This document shows, in pieces, positions 17,281-26,251 of a DNA stretch of 64,000 bases (position 1 is its first letter; each line of letters begins with the position of its first letter). A program made the translations under genes and the position numbers. Location of the stretch: contig NZ_JAKCFC010000001.1 in assembly GCF_021916785.1 (NCBI RefSeq), positions 806,001 through 870,000 of the forward strand. The letters run 5' to 3'. The notes under the pieces were generated by a model that worked only from the letters and a program-made list of their open reading frames with translations, was not told where the DNA came from and did no database searches. This DNA comes from Mycolicibacterium lacusdiani. Lineage in GTDB: Bacteria > Actinomycetota > Actinomycetes > Mycobacteriales > Mycobacteriaceae.

Positions 17281-18531
17281 ATGGCAGGAATGTCGTCAGA
17301 CGGTTTGCCCAACGTGGTCGTCACTGGTTTCGCCATGACGACCGCGTTGGCGACCGACGCCGAGGGCACCTGGAAGCGTCTCCTCGACGGCAACAGCGGC
17401 ATCCGCACGCTGGACGACGATTTCATCGACCTGTACGACCTGCCCGTCCGCATCGGCGGGCATCTCCTGGAGGACTTCAACGGGGACCTGACCCCCGAGG
17501 AGATCGACCGGTTCTCCTACCTCCAGAAGATGGCCACCGTGATCGGCAGGCGGGCGTGGGAACACGCCGGCTCGCCGGAAGTCGACACCAAGCGTCTGAT
17601 GGTGTCGATCGGCACGGGCATGGGTTCCAGCGAGGAACTGCTGTACGCCTACGACGGCATGCGGGAGAAGGGCCTCCAAGGCGTCTCCCCGATGGCGGTG
17701 CAGACGTACATGCCGAACTCCCCCGCCGCGACGGTGGGGCTCGAGCGCAACGCTCGGGCGGGTGTGGTGACGCCAGTGTCGGCGTGCGCATCCGGTTCGG
17801 AGGGCATCGCCAATGCCTGGCGCAGCATCGTCGTCGGTGACGCCGACATCGCGATCTGCGGCGGCCTCGAGACCCGCATCGAAGCGGTGCCGATCGCCGC
17901 ATTCGCGCAGATGCGCATCGTGTTGTCCACCACCAACGACGACCCCGCGGGTGCGTGCCGCCCGTTCGACAAGGACCGCAACGGCTTCGTCTTCGGCGAA
18001 GGTGGCGCGCTCATGGTCATCGAGACCGAGGAGCACGCCAAGGCACGCGGCGCGAACATCCTCGCCCGACTGATGGGCGCGGCCGTGACGTCCGACGGGT
18101 ACCACATCGTGGCGCCCGACCCGTCAGGCGAGCAGGCCGGCAGGGCGATCACGCGGGCCATCCAGCTCGCCGGGCTCACCCCCGGCGACATCGACCACGT
18201 CAACGCGCATGCGACCGGAACCTCGGTCGGCGACGTGGCGGAGGGCAAGGCGATCAACAACGCCCTCGGCAGCAACAGGCCTGCGGTGTACGCGCCGAAG
18301 TCGGCACTCGGTCACTCGGTGGGCGCAGTCGGTGCGGTCGAGGCGGTTCTCACCGTGCTGGCCCTGCGCGACGGCGTCGTTCCGCCTACCTTGAACTTGC
18401 GCAACCTCGATCCGGACATCGACCTCGACGTGGTCGCCGGAGAGCCCCGACAGGCTGATTTCCAGTACGCGATCAAGAATTCATTCGGATTCGGCGGGCA
18501 CAACGTCGCTCTCGCCTTCGGGAAGTACTGA
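17281..18531 (+). CDS. kasB: Beta-ketoacyl-ACP synthase KasB
   Basis: 416 residues, closely related to the preceding KasA but with KasB-specific segments ([34 protein letters not shown]). Catalytic Cys in [12 protein letters not shown] and both histidines ([20 protein letters not shown]) are intact. It extends meromycolate chains to full length. The best ribosome binding site (AGAGGGAG, 17260-17267) lies 13 bases before ATG 17281. ATG 17290 is a less likely start, because the codons between the two are well used. The pair with kasA is an old tandem duplication. Confidence 0.96.
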   Translation: MAGMSSDGLPNVVVTGFAMTTALATDAEGTWKRLLDGNSGIRTLDDDFIDLYDLPVRIGGHLLEDFNGDLTPEEIDRFSYLQKMATVIGRRAWEHAGSPEVDTKRLMVSIGTGMGSSEELLYAYDGMREKGLQGVSPMAVQTYMPNSPAATVGLERNARAGVVTPVSACASGSEGIANAWRSIVVGDADIAICGGLETRIEAVPIAAFAQMRIVLSTTNDDPAGACRPFDKDRNGFVFGEGGALMVIETEEHAKARGANILARLMGAAVTSDGYHIVAPDPSGEQAGRAITRAIQLAGLTPGDIDHVNAHATGTSVGDVAEGKAINNALGSNRPAVYAPKSALGHSVGAVGAVEAVLTVLALRDGVVPPTLNLRNLDPDIDLDVVAGEPRQADFQYAIKNSFGFGGHNVALAFGKY

Positions 18532-18595
18532 AGCACGCACGGCACGAAACCAACAGCGCCTTGAAGCGAAGCGTTACGAAACCAGGAGACTTGAG

Positions 18596-20029
18596 ATGAC
18601 GACAGTGGCCAATCCGGAAGCCCCCGGGAACGTAGGCGAATCCCTCGACCCGCGCGACCCGATGTTGCGCCTCTCCACCTTCTTCGACGACGGCAGCGTC
18701 GAACTGCTGCACGAGCGGGACAAGTCCGGCGTCCTCGCCGCGGCGGGCACCGTGAACGGCGTGCGCACCGTTGCCTTCTGCACCGACGGCACCGTCATGG
18801 GTGGCGCGATGGGCGTCGACGGCTGCAAGCACATCGTCGACGCGTACGACACCGCCATCGAGGAGCAGAGCCCGATCATCGGCATCTGGCACTCCGGCGG
18901 CGCCCGGCTGGCCGAGGGCGTCAAGGCGCTGCACGCGGTCGGTCTCGTCTTCGAGGCGATGATCCGGGCGTCGGGCTACATCCCGCAGATCTCCGTGGTC
19001 GTCGGCTTCGCAGCGGGTGGCGCCGCCTACGGCCCCGCGCTCACCGACGTCGTGATCATGGCGCCGGAGGGCCGCGTGTTCGTCACCGGCCCCGACGTCG
19101 TGCGCAGCGTCACCGGCGAGGACGTCGACATGGCGTCCCTCGGCGGACCCGACACCCACCACAAGAAGTCCGGCGTCTGCCACATCGTCGCCGACGACGA
19201 ACTCGACGCCTACGAGCGTGGCCGCCGCCTGGTCGGCCTGTTCTGCCAGCAGGGACACTTCGACCGCAGCAAGGCCGAGGCGGGCGACACCGACCTCGCC
19301 GCGCTGCTGCCCGACTCCCCCCGGCGCGCCTACGACGTGCACCCGCTGGTGGGTGCGCTGCTCGACGAGGATGCTCCGTTCGAGGAGTTCCAGGCCAAGT
19401 GGGCACCGTCGATGGTCGTCGGCCTAGGCAGGCTCGCGGGTCGCAGCGTCGGCGTGCTCGCCAACAACCCGCTGCGCCTGGGCGGTTGCCTGAACTCCGA
19501 GAGCGCCGAGAAGGCCGCCCGCTTCGTGCGGCTGTGCGACGCGTTCGGCATCCCGATCGTCGTGGTCGTCGACGTGCCCGGCTACCTGCCAGGCGTCGAC
19601 CAGGAGTGGGGCGGCGTGGTTCGCCGTGGCGCCAAATTGCTGCACGCGTTCGGTGAGGCGACGGTCCCCCGCGTGACGCTGGTGACCCGCAAGATCTACG
19701 GCGGCGCGTACATCGCGATGAACTCGCGGTCGCTGGGCGCCACCAAGGTGTTCGCGTGGCCCGACGCCGAGGTCGCCGTCATGGGTGCCAAGGCCGCGGT
19801 CGGAATCCTGCACAAGCGCAAGCTGGCCGCCGCCGCTCCCGAGGACCGCGAGGCCTTGCACGAGGAACTGGCCGCCGAGCACGAGCGGATCGCGGGCGGC
19901 GTGGACAGCGCCATCGAGATCGGCGTCGTCGACGCGAAGATCGACCCGGCCCACACCCGCAGCGTCGTGACGCAGGCACTCGCCGAGGCGCCCGCGCGCC
20001 GCGGCCGCCACAAGAACATCCCGCTGTAA
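18596..20029 (+). CDS. accD6: Acyl-CoA carboxylase beta subunit AccD6
   Basis: 477 residues, carboxyltransferase (CT-beta) subunit with two crotonase-type halves. IIGIWHSGGARLAEG and VVGFAAGGAAYGPALTD form the N-terminal oxyanion region. VVVDVPGYLPGVDQEWGGVVRRGAKLL and KIYGGAYIAMNSRSLGA form the C-terminal one. With a biotinylated alpha subunit encoded elsewhere it makes malonyl-CoA for FAS-II. AGGAG lies 8 bases before ATG 18596. It is the last gene of the mabR-regulated operon and is followed by a strong hairpin. Confidence 0.95.
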   Translation: MTTVANPEAPGNVGESLDPRDPMLRLSTFFDDGSVELLHERDKSGVLAAAGTVNGVRTVAFCTDGTVMGGAMGVDGCKHIVDAYDTAIEEQSPIIGIWHSGGARLAEGVKALHAVGLVFEAMIRASGYIPQISVVVGFAAGGAAYGPALTDVVIMAPEGRVFVTGPDVVRSVTGEDVDMASLGGPDTHHKKSGVCHIVADDELDAYERGRRLVGLFCQQGHFDRSKAEAGDTDLAALLPDSPRRAYDVHPLVGALLDEDAPFEEFQAKWAPSMVVGLGRLAGRSVGVLANNPLRLGGCLNSESAEKAARFVRLCDAFGIPIVVVVDVPGYLPGVDQEWGGVVRRGAKLLHAFGEATVPRVTLVTRKIYGGAYIAMNSRSLGATKVFAWPDAEVAVMGAKAAVGILHKRKLAAAAPEDREALHEELAAEHERIAGGVDSAIEIGVVDAKIDPAHTRSVVTQALAEAPARRGRHKNIPL

Positions 20030-20050
20030 GCCCGGGGCTTCCCTCGCGAG

Positions 20051-20100
20051 CAGACGCCAAGTCGCACGAATCCACCAGGATTCGTGCGATTTGGCGTCTG
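20051..20100. terminator. Bidirectional hairpin between accD6 and glpD
   Basis: CAGACGCCAA...CGAATCC at 20051-20073 pairs with GGATTCG...TTGGCGTCTG at 20078-20100 around ACCA, a 23-bp stem with one G/T position. It lies 21 bases after the accD6 stop and 18 bases after the glpD stop on the other strand, so it can terminate both. There is no strong U-tract, as is common in mycobacteria. Stem length is unusual and it may belong to a dispersed intergenic repeat family. Confidence 0.8.
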
Positions 20101-20118
20101 TTGGGCGTCAGCTCGCGG

Positions 20119-21654
20119 TCAGCGCGCCGCGAACATCTCCTCTGCGACGCCCACGACCCGCGAGCGATCCGCTGCCACCAGGCCGATTCGCGTCCGGCGG
20201 TCCAGCACGTCGTCGACGGTCAGCGCACCCTCGTGGGTGACCGCATACTCGAATTCCGCTCGCAGCACGTCGATTCCATCGGCGACTGGCTCGGTGGGCC
20301 GCGGACACGTCGCGCGTGCGATCACGTTGGGCGCCTCGGCGCCGAAGCGGGCGACCAGTGACGACGGCAATTCGACCGGTGACCGCAGCGTCGCCACCGG
20401 GTTGGCGGGCGCGCCCACCAGCGGGAGGTTGCGCGTGCGGCACGGCCCGGCGGACAGCCCGCGCACCGCGATCGCCCGGTCCAGCACATCCTCGGCCATG
20501 TAGCGATACTCGGTGAGCTTGCCGCCGATCACGCTCACGACGCCGTTGGCGGACTCGCTCACCGCGTGGTCGCGCGATACGTCTGCCGTATGCCCGCTGC
20601 CGGTGTCGATCAGGGGCCGCAACCCGGCGTACGCGCCGATGACGTCGGCCATCGTCAACGCCGCGTCGAGAGCGGTGTTGACGGTGTCGAGTAGAAAGGC
20701 GATCTCGTCCGGCGTCGGCTCCGGCACATCGGGGATTGGTCCGGGCGCGTCCTCGTCGGTGAGGCCGAGGTACACCCGGCCCAGCTGCTCGGGCATCGCG
20801 AAGACGAACCGGTTGACCGCGCCGGGAATCGGGACCGTGAGCGCGGCGGTGGGGTTGCCGAACGTCGCCGCATCGAACACGAGGTGCGTGCCGCGGCTGG
20901 GGCGCAAGCGGATCGACGGGTCGACCTCACCGGCCCACACCCCGGTCGCGTTGATCACCGCGCGCGCCGACACGTCGAGCGATTCGCCGGTCAGCTCGTC
21001 GGTCAGCCGGACCGAGGTGCCGGTCGCGTGCGACGCCGACACCCGGGTCAGCACCCGCGCGCCGTGCTGCGCGGCGGTGCGGGCGACGGCCGTGACGAGG
21101 CGCGCGTCGTCGATGAGCTGCCCGTCGTAGGCGAGGAAGGCGCCGTCGAGCCCTTCCCTTCGCACCGTCGGCGACAGTTCCGCGGAACGACGGGCGTCGA
21201 TGCGCCGGGACCGTGGCAGCGTCGCTGCGGACGTCCCCGCCAACCTGCGCAGACCGTCACCCGCGGTGAAGCCGACGCGAACCAGCGCCCGCGACGACCT
21301 GCTCATCGATGGCAGCAGCGGCACCAATTGCGGCATTGCCGTGACCAGGTGAGGGGCGTTGCGAGACATGAGGATTCCGCGTTCGACTGCGCTGCGCCGC
21401 GCGATGCCGAAGTTGCCGGTCGCGAGGTAGCGCAGGCCTCCGTGCACCAGCTTGGAACTCCACCGGCTGGTGCCGAAGGCCAGGTCGTGCTTCTCGACGA
21501 GCACCACCGCCAGTCCCCTGGTCGCTGCATCGAGCGCGATGCCCGTCCCGGTGATGCCCCCGCCGATGACGACGACGTCGACCGGTCCCCCGTCACCGAG
21601 CGCTCTGAGGTCGGCGGTGCGGCGGGCGGCGTTGAGTGCGGTCGGGCTGGTCAT
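20119..21654 (-). CDS. glpD: Glycerol-3-phosphate dehydrogenase (FAD-dependent)
   Basis: 511 residues. The FAD-binding GGGITGTGIALDA motif lies near residue 31, followed by the GlpD-typical FGTSRWSSKLVHGGLRYL and RNAPHLV segments. The C-terminal DAO_C domain is present. It oxidises sn-glycerol 3-phosphate to dihydroxyacetone phosphate at the membrane, passing electrons to menaquinone. ATG 21654 overlaps the stop of the upstream tetR by four bases (ATGA), so the two are co-translated. Corresponds in position to M. tuberculosis glpD1 (Rv2249c, from memory). A longer in-frame start at 21768 would extend into tetR and is rejected. Confidence 0.95.
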   Translation of the reverse strand: MTSPTALNAARRTADLRALGDGGPVDVVVIGGGITGTGIALDAATRGLAVVLVEKHDLAFGTSRWSSKLVHGGLRYLATGNFGIARRSAVERGILMSRNAPHLVTAMPQLVPLLPSMSRSSRALVRVGFTAGDGLRRLAGTSAATLPRSRRIDARRSAELSPTVRREGLDGAFLAYDGQLIDDARLVTAVARTAAQHGARVLTRVSASHATGTSVRLTDELTGESLDVSARAVINATGVWAGEVDPSIRLRPSRGTHLVFDAATFGNPTAALTVPIPGAVNRFVFAMPEQLGRVYLGLTDEDAPGPIPDVPEPTPDEIAFLLDTVNTALDAALTMADVIGAYAGLRPLIDTGSGHTADVSRDHAVSESANGVVSVIGGKLTEYRYMAEDVLDRAIAVRGLSAGPCRTRNLPLVGAPANPVATLRSPVELPSSLVARFGAEAPNVIARATCPRPTEPVADGIDVLRAEFEYAVTHEGALTVDDVLDRRTRIGLVAADRSRVVGVAEEMFAAR

Positions 21655-22232
21655 GGCTTGAGGTATCCGTTCAGGGCGTGGGCCAGTTCGGTGGTGAGTG
21701 CGTCGGCGTCGAGGATCGGTTCGACGGAGTCGGCGGACAGGATCGTCGACTGCGTGATGAGCAGGCACATCGCCGCCAGCCGACGCGGGTCGCCGGTGCG
21801 CACGCTGCCCTCGCGCTGGGCCGCCATGATCTCTTCGGCGACGGCGTCGAGCAGGATCTGCTGGCTGGTGCCGAGTCGTTCCGAGAGATAGACCATCGCG
21901 AGGTCGGGCGCCTGGTGCAGCACGGTCATGATCACGGGTTCGTGGCGCAGCCGGTCGGCGAGTTCGATCACCCGCTCCACCAGGTGCTCTCGGCCCCTAC
22001 CCGCACTGGGGACCTCGTCGAGTGCGCGGGTGATCCGCAGGGTCAGCAGCGCCGCGAGGATCGAGCGGGTGTCGGGGAAACGCCGGTACACGGTAGGTCG
22101 ACTGACACCCGCACGACGGGCGATCTCGGCGAGCGTGACGCGGTCGACCCCATAGGCGACGACGCACTCCGCTGCGGCGTCGAGGATGCGGTCCGCCACC
22201 TGCGCGGGCGGCGCTGCGTTACTGATTGACAT
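21651..22232 (-). CDS. TetR-family regulator, coupled to glpD
   Basis: 193 residues. N-terminal helix-turn-helix VTLAEIARRAGVSRPTVYRRFPDTRSI, then a helical ligand-binding domain (about residues 75-193). Start ATG 22232 is only 20 bases from the divergent flavoprotein start (22253). There is no room for a ribosome binding site, so both transcripts are probably leaderless. The two CTGTAA repeats in the gap are the likely operator. It would control itself, glpD and the divergent flavoprotein/diacylglycerol kinase operon, all concerned with glycerol phosphates. The inducer is unknown. Confidence 0.9.
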   Translation of the reverse strand: MSISNAAPPAQVADRILDAAAECVVAYGVDRVTLAEIARRAGVSRPTVYRRFPDTRSILAALLTLRITRALDEVPSAGRGREHLVERVIELADRLRHEPVIMTVLHQAPDLAMVYLSERLGTSQQILLDAVAEEIMAAQREGSVRTGDPRRLAAMCLLITQSTILSADSVEPILDADALTTELAHALNGYLKP

Positions 22233-22235
22233 GAT

Positions 22236-22250
22236 CTGTAATACTGTAAC
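22236..22250. promoter_or_regulatory. Shared operator in the 20-bp tetR/flavoprotein gap
   Basis: Direct repeats CTGTAA at 22236-22241 and 22244-22249, inside CTGTAATACTGTAAC. They fill almost the whole 20-base gap (22233-22252) between two divergent start codons. Any protein bound here would cover the transcription start of both operons, because both are likely leaderless. Binding by the adjacent TetR protein is inferred from position. Confidence 0.6.
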
Positions 22251-22252
22251 GC

Positions 22253-23866
22253 ATGACTCTCGTGGACGACCAGTCGATGCCCCCAATGAAGTGGAACGCC
22301 TGGGGGGATCCCGCTGCCGCCAAGCCGCTCTCCGACGGCATTCGCACCCTGCTGAACCAGGCACTCGGCGTCGACACGACACCGCGGACCGAGCTGACCG
22401 CCGATCAGGTCCGACTGCGCCCGTCGGCCCTCTCGGACGCCGACGCCGGCGCGTTGCGCGAGATCGTCGGCACCGAACACTGCGTGGTCGACGACCTCGG
22501 CAGGCTGCTGCGCGCGGGCGGGAAGTCGACGCTGGACCTGTTGCGCCGCCGAGATAGTGGCGTTCAGGACGCGCCAGACGCCGTCGTCCTGCCCGCCGAT
22601 GACGACGAAGTGGCCGCGGTGCTCGCGACGTGCGCGCAACGCAGGATCGCCGTCGTCCCGTTCGGCGGCGGCACAAGCGTGGTCGGCGGACTCGACCCGC
22701 TCCGCGGCGACTTTCACGCCGTCGTCTCGCTGGATCTGCGACGCCTCGACGCCCTGCACGATCTCGATGAGACCTCCGGCGAGGCCGAATTCGGCGCGGG
22801 CGTGACTGGCCCCGACGCCGAACGGCTGCTCGGCGCACGCGGGTTCTCGCTCGGGCACTACCCGCAGAGCTTCCAGTTCGCCACCATCGGCGGGTTCGCT
22901 GCGACGCGGTCGTCGGGTCAGGATTCCGCGGGCTACGGCCGATTCGACGACATGGTCCGCGGACTGCGCCTCGTGACTCCCGCAGGCGTTCTCGACCTCG
23001 GCCGCGCACCGGCTTCGGCGGCGGGACCCGATCTGCGCCAACTCATCGTCGGCTCCGAGGGCACCTTCGGCGTGATCACCCGGGTGCGGGTGCGCGTTCA
23101 CCCAGCCCCCGAGACGACGCGCTACGAGGCGTGGTCGTTCCCCGACTTCGCAACGGGCGCATCCGCTCTGCGAGCCGTGGTGCAGACCGGCACCGGGCCG
23201 ACGGTGATCAGATTGTCCGATGAAGCCGAGACCGGGGTCAACCTGGCCACCACCGAGGCGATCGGCGAGCAAACGGTCACCGGCGGATGCCTTGCCATCA
23301 CGGCGTTCGAGGGCACCACTGCTCACGCCGAGAGCAGACACGCCGAGACGCGCGCCGTACTCGAGGCTGCCGGCGGCACGTCGCTGGGCGAGGCGCCCGC
23401 GAAGGCCTGGGAGCACGGCCGGTTCGGTGCACCGTATCTGCGCGACTCGCTGCTCTCGGCCGGGGCGCTGTGCGAGACCCTGGAGACTGCCACCAACTGG
23501 TCGAACGTCATGACGCTCAAGGCCGCTGTGACCGACGCGCTGACGGAGTCGCTCGCCGAATCGGGGACGGCCGCCTTGGTTATGTGCCACATTTCGCACG
23601 TGTACCCGACCGGCGCCTCGCTGTACTTCACCGTGGTCGCCGGGCAACGGGGCGATGCGATCGAGCAGTGGCGCGCCGCCAAGACCGCGGCCTCGGACGC
23701 GATGGTCCGCTGCGGGGCGACGATCACCCACCATCACGCCGTCGGCGCCGATCACCGCCCCTGGATGCGCGACGAGATCGGCGACCTGGGCGTCGAGGTG
23801 CTGCGTGCCGTGAAGGGCGTACTCGATCCCGTGGGAATCATGAACCCCGGCAAGCTGATTCCGTGA
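22253..23866 (+). CDS. FAD-binding oxidase, alkyl-DHAP synthase-like
   Basis: 537 residues. FAD_binding_4 domain with VVPFGGGTSVVGGL, the GSEGTFGVITRV flavin segment, and a C-terminal FAD-oxidase domain. HHHAVGADHRPWM near the C-terminus is the His-rich signature of alkyldihydroxyacetone-phosphate synthases and related D-2-hydroxyacid oxidoreductases. ATG 22253 has no upstream ribosome binding site and the transcript is probably leaderless. The stop overlaps the next gene (GTGA). It matches the Rv2251 flavoprotein position in M. tuberculosis (from memory). Ether-lipid synthesis is the family's best-known activity, but in mycobacteria the substrate is unproven. A hydroxyacid dehydrogenase role is the alternative. 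Confidence 0.88.
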   Translation: MTLVDDQSMPPMKWNAWGDPAAAKPLSDGIRTLLNQALGVDTTPRTELTADQVRLRPSALSDADAGALREIVGTEHCVVDDLGRLLRAGGKSTLDLLRRRDSGVQDAPDAVVLPADDDEVAAVLATCAQRRIAVVPFGGGTSVVGGLDPLRGDFHAVVSLDLRRLDALHDLDETSGEAEFGAGVTGPDAERLLGARGFSLGHYPQSFQFATIGGFAATRSSGQDSAGYGRFDDMVRGLRLVTPAGVLDLGRAPASAAGPDLRQLIVGSEGTFGVITRVRVRVHPAPETTRYEAWSFPDFATGASALRAVVQTGTGPTVIRLSDEAETGVNLATTEAIGEQTVTGGCLAITAFEGTTAHAESRHAETRAVLEAAGGTSLGEAPAKAWEHGRFGAPYLRDSLLSAGALCETLETATNWSNVMTLKAAVTDALTESLAESGTAALVMCHISHVYPTGASLYFTVVAGQRGDAIEQWRAAKTAASDAMVRCGATITHHHAVGADHRPWMRDEIGDLGVEVLRAVKGVLDPVGIMNPGKLIP

Positions 23867-24756
23867 ACCGGGTCACCGTCCTCACCAATCCGGCATCGGG
23901 GCACGGCAACGCGCCGCACGCCGCGCAGCGAGCCGTCGCGCGGTTCCAGCAGCGCGGTGTCGACGTGTGCGAGATCGTGGGCCGCGATGCCGTGCACGCC
24001 CGCAGGCTGCTCGACGACGAACTCGCCCGCGGCACCGACGCATTGGTGGTGGTCGGCGGCGACGGCATCGTCTCCGTGGCGCTGCAGGCGTTGGCTCTTG
24101 GCGACGTCCCGCTGGGCATCGTCCCGGCAGGCACCGGCAACGACCATGCGCGCGAATTCGGCCTGCCCACCGGGGATCCCGCGGCAGCCGTGGACGCCAT
24201 CGTCGACGGCAGGACCGAACGCGTGGACCTCGGCCGCATCCGCGGCGCCGACGGCACCGACCGCTGGTTCGGCACGGTGATGGCGGCCGGCTTCGACTCG
24301 CTGGTCACCGATCGCACCAACCGCATGCGGTGGCCGCACGGCCGGATGCGGTACAACGTCGCGATGGTCGCCGAGTTGTCGCAGCTACGCCTGCTGCCGT
24401 TCCGCCTGACCTTCGACGGTGGCCCGGAAGTCGTCACGGAACTCACGCTCGCGGCGTTCGGCAACACCAGGAGCTACGGCGGCGGAATGTTGATCTGCCC
24501 GGGCGCCGACCACTCCGACGGGATGCTCGACGCGACGATGGTGCGATCGGCGTCGCGCACCAAGCTGATTCGACTCTTCCCAACGGTCTTCAAGGGCACC
24601 CACGTCGACCTCGACGAGGTGAGCACGGCGCGGGCAAAGGTGATCACCGTCGACTGCCCGGGCATCAACGCCTACGCCGACGGTGAGTTGGTGTGTCCGC
24701 TACCGGTGGAGGTGTCGGCGGTCGCAGGCGCGCTGACGATCCTGCGACCGCGCTGA
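23863..24756 (+). CDS. Diacylglycerol/lipid kinase (YegS/DagK family)
   Basis: 297 residues from GTG 23863, which overlaps the upstream stop. NPASGHGNA at the N-terminus, the nucleotide-binding VVGGDGIVSVAL (GGDGT-type with Ile for Thr) and IVPAGTGNDHARE are the DAGK catalytic signature. TRSYGGGM and YADGEL belong to the C-terminal beta-sandwich domain. It phosphorylates diacylglycerol or a related lipid. In M. tuberculosis the orthologous Rv2252 supplies phosphatidic acid for phosphatidylinositol mannoside synthesis (from memory). The gene is translationally coupled to the flavoprotein and shares its TetR-controlled promoter. Confidence 0.92.
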   Translation: MNRVTVLTNPASGHGNAPHAAQRAVARFQQRGVDVCEIVGRDAVHARRLLDDELARGTDALVVVGGDGIVSVALQALALGDVPLGIVPAGTGNDHAREFGLPTGDPAAAVDAIVDGRTERVDLGRIRGADGTDRWFGTVMAAGFDSLVTDRTNRMRWPHGRMRYNVAMVAELSQLRLLPFRLTFDGGPEVVTELTLAAFGNTRSYGGGMLICPGADHSDGMLDATMVRSASRTKLIRLFPTVFKGTHVDLDEVSTARAKVITVDCPGINAYADGELVCPLPVEVSAVAGALTILRPR

Positions 24757-24791
24757 CGGGGCCTACCCGACTCCCAGCCGAATGTCGTCGG

Positions 24792-25304
24792 CTACCCGAC
24801 TCCGCGGTTCAGCCAGCTGACCTCGCCGGTGTCGCCGCCGCCGCGGTACGGCTCGAGCGCCTCGTCCCACGCCGTGCCCAGCACGGTGTCGAGTTCGGCG
24901 GCAAGGGTTTCGGCGCCCGATCGCATGAGTCCGCGCAGGCGCATCTCGCCGACCATGACGTCGCCGTTGGCGCTCATCGCGCCGTTCCATAGTCCGAGCT
25001 GGGGGGTGTGGCACCACCGGTGACCGTCGACGCCCTCACTGGGGTCTTCGGTGACCTCGAAGCGCAGGACCGACCAGGCGCGCAGTGCGTTCGCCAAGGA
25101 AGCACCGGTGCCCACGGGTCCACGCCAGTTGGTGATGGCGCGGAGTTGTCCGGGCATGGCGGGTTGAGGGGTCCACTTCAGGTTGGCGCGCGCCGACAGG
25201 GTCGACGACAACGCCCACTCGACGTGGGGACACACCGCCGCGGGTGAGGCGTGGACGTACACCACACCTGTCGTCGCGTCGGCGAACTGGTTCGACGCAC
25301 GCAT
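24792..25304 (-). CDS. DUF3145 family protein
   Basis: 170 residues, typical of the actinobacterial DUF3145 family: VYVHASPAAVCPHVEWAL at the N-terminus, then WTPQPAMPGQLRAITNWRG and RFEVTEDPSEGVDGHRWCHTPQLG. Soluble, no signal peptide. AAGGAG lies a few bases before the ATG at 25304. A 12-base stretch covering its stop region (CTACCCGACTCC) is repeated about 30 bases downstream. Function unknown. The gene occupies the Rv2256c position of the conserved segment. Confidence 0.88.
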   Translation of the reverse strand: MRASNQFADATTGVVYVHASPAAVCPHVEWALSSTLSARANLKWTPQPAMPGQLRAITNWRGPVGTGASLANALRAWSVLRFEVTEDPSEGVDGHRWCHTPQLGLWNGAMSANGDVMVGEMRLRGLMRSGAETLAAELDTVLGTAWDEALEPYRGGGDTGEVSWLNRGVG

Positions 25305-25414
25305 ATCTGCTCCTTAAGGCTCCACCTGGGACGTCTTCCCCAACGGCCTGGCGTTACCTAACTGATGCAGATGTTTCGTGCGTGTCTATTGTGCCTTGTG
25401 GGACCGGTGTTGCG

Positions 25415-26239
25415 CTAGTGTGCTTCGAAATCTCTCAGGACTCCATCAGAAATCGCCGGCCAGACGGTCTGCGTCCAGTCGCCGAAGTCGCGGTCGGTGA
25501 GGACGACGAGGGCCAGGTCGGCCGCCGGATCCACCCACAGGAACGTGCCCGACTGACCGAAGTGCCCGTACGTCGCTGCCGAGTTCTGCGCGCCCGTCCA
25601 GTGCGGCGACTTGCCGTCGCGCAACTCGAAGCCCAGCCCCCAGTCGTTGGGCCGCTGCGTGCCGAAGCCCGGCAGCACCCCGGCCAAGCCGGGAAATTGG
25701 ACGGTCGTCGCCTCGCCGTGGAGCTGCGGCGACACCAGCTCGGGCCGCAGCAGTTCCCGCGCGAACACGGCGAGGTCGGCGGTCGTCGACTCCCCGCCGT
25801 AGCCGGCCTCCTCGACGCCACCCGCGAGCGTCGTCGACGTCATGCCGAGCGGATCGAGCACCGCCTCGCGCAGATAGTCGGCGAACTCGATGCCCGACTC
25901 CTCCTGCAGCGTGCGGGCGAGGACGGCGAAGCCCTCGTTGGAGTAGACGCGCCGGGTGCCGGGCGTCGCGATCACGTCGGCCGACCGCATCGACAGGCCG
26001 GAGGTGTGCGCGAGCAGGTGCCGCACCGTGGAGCCAGGTGGCCCGGCGGGCGCATCGAGGTCGAGCGCGCCTTCCTCGATCGCGACGTGGGCGGCCCGGG
26101 CCACCAGGAGCTTGGTCACCGACGCAAGCGGGAAACGCCGGTCGACGTCCCCGTGCTCGGCCAACGTGCCGACCGGACTGACGGCGGCTGCCGCTGCATT
26201 GGGCACCGGCCACTCGTCGACCTGAGCCAGCACGTTCAT
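25415..26239 (-). CDS. Serine hydrolase (beta-lactamase/PBP fold, class C-like)
   Basis: 274 residues with the serine beta-lactamase/DD-peptidase triad of motifs: SVTK (Ser40-Lys43 in FPLASVTKLL), YSN (VYSNEGF) and HFG (TYGHFGQSG, replacing KTG). No signal peptide is evident at the N-terminus (MNVLAQVDEWPVPNAAAAAV), so it is probably cytosolic, which argues for an esterase or amidase role rather than antibiotic resistance. Its ATG is 12 bases from the methyltransferase stop, so the two leftward genes are likely co-transcribed. Matches the Rv2257c position. Confidence 0.88.
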   Translation of the reverse strand: MNVLAQVDEWPVPNAAAAAVSPVGTLAEHGDVDRRFPLASVTKLLVARAAHVAIEEGALDLDAPAGPPGSTVRHLLAHTSGLSMRSADVIATPGTRRVYSNEGFAVLARTLQEESGIEFADYLREAVLDPLGMTSTTLAGGVEEAGYGGESTTADLAVFARELLRPELVSPQLHGEATTVQFPGLAGVLPGFGTQRPNDWGLGFELRDGKSPHWTGAQNSAATYGHFGQSGTFLWVDPAADLALVVLTDRDFGDWTQTVWPAISDGVLRDFEAH

Positions 26240-26251
26240 CGCGCCAAGACT

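Noticed and set aside
24763..24805. 12-bp direct repeat CTACCCGACTCC after the DUF3145 gene
   Set aside because: Only two copies, one within the gene's end; too short to interpret.
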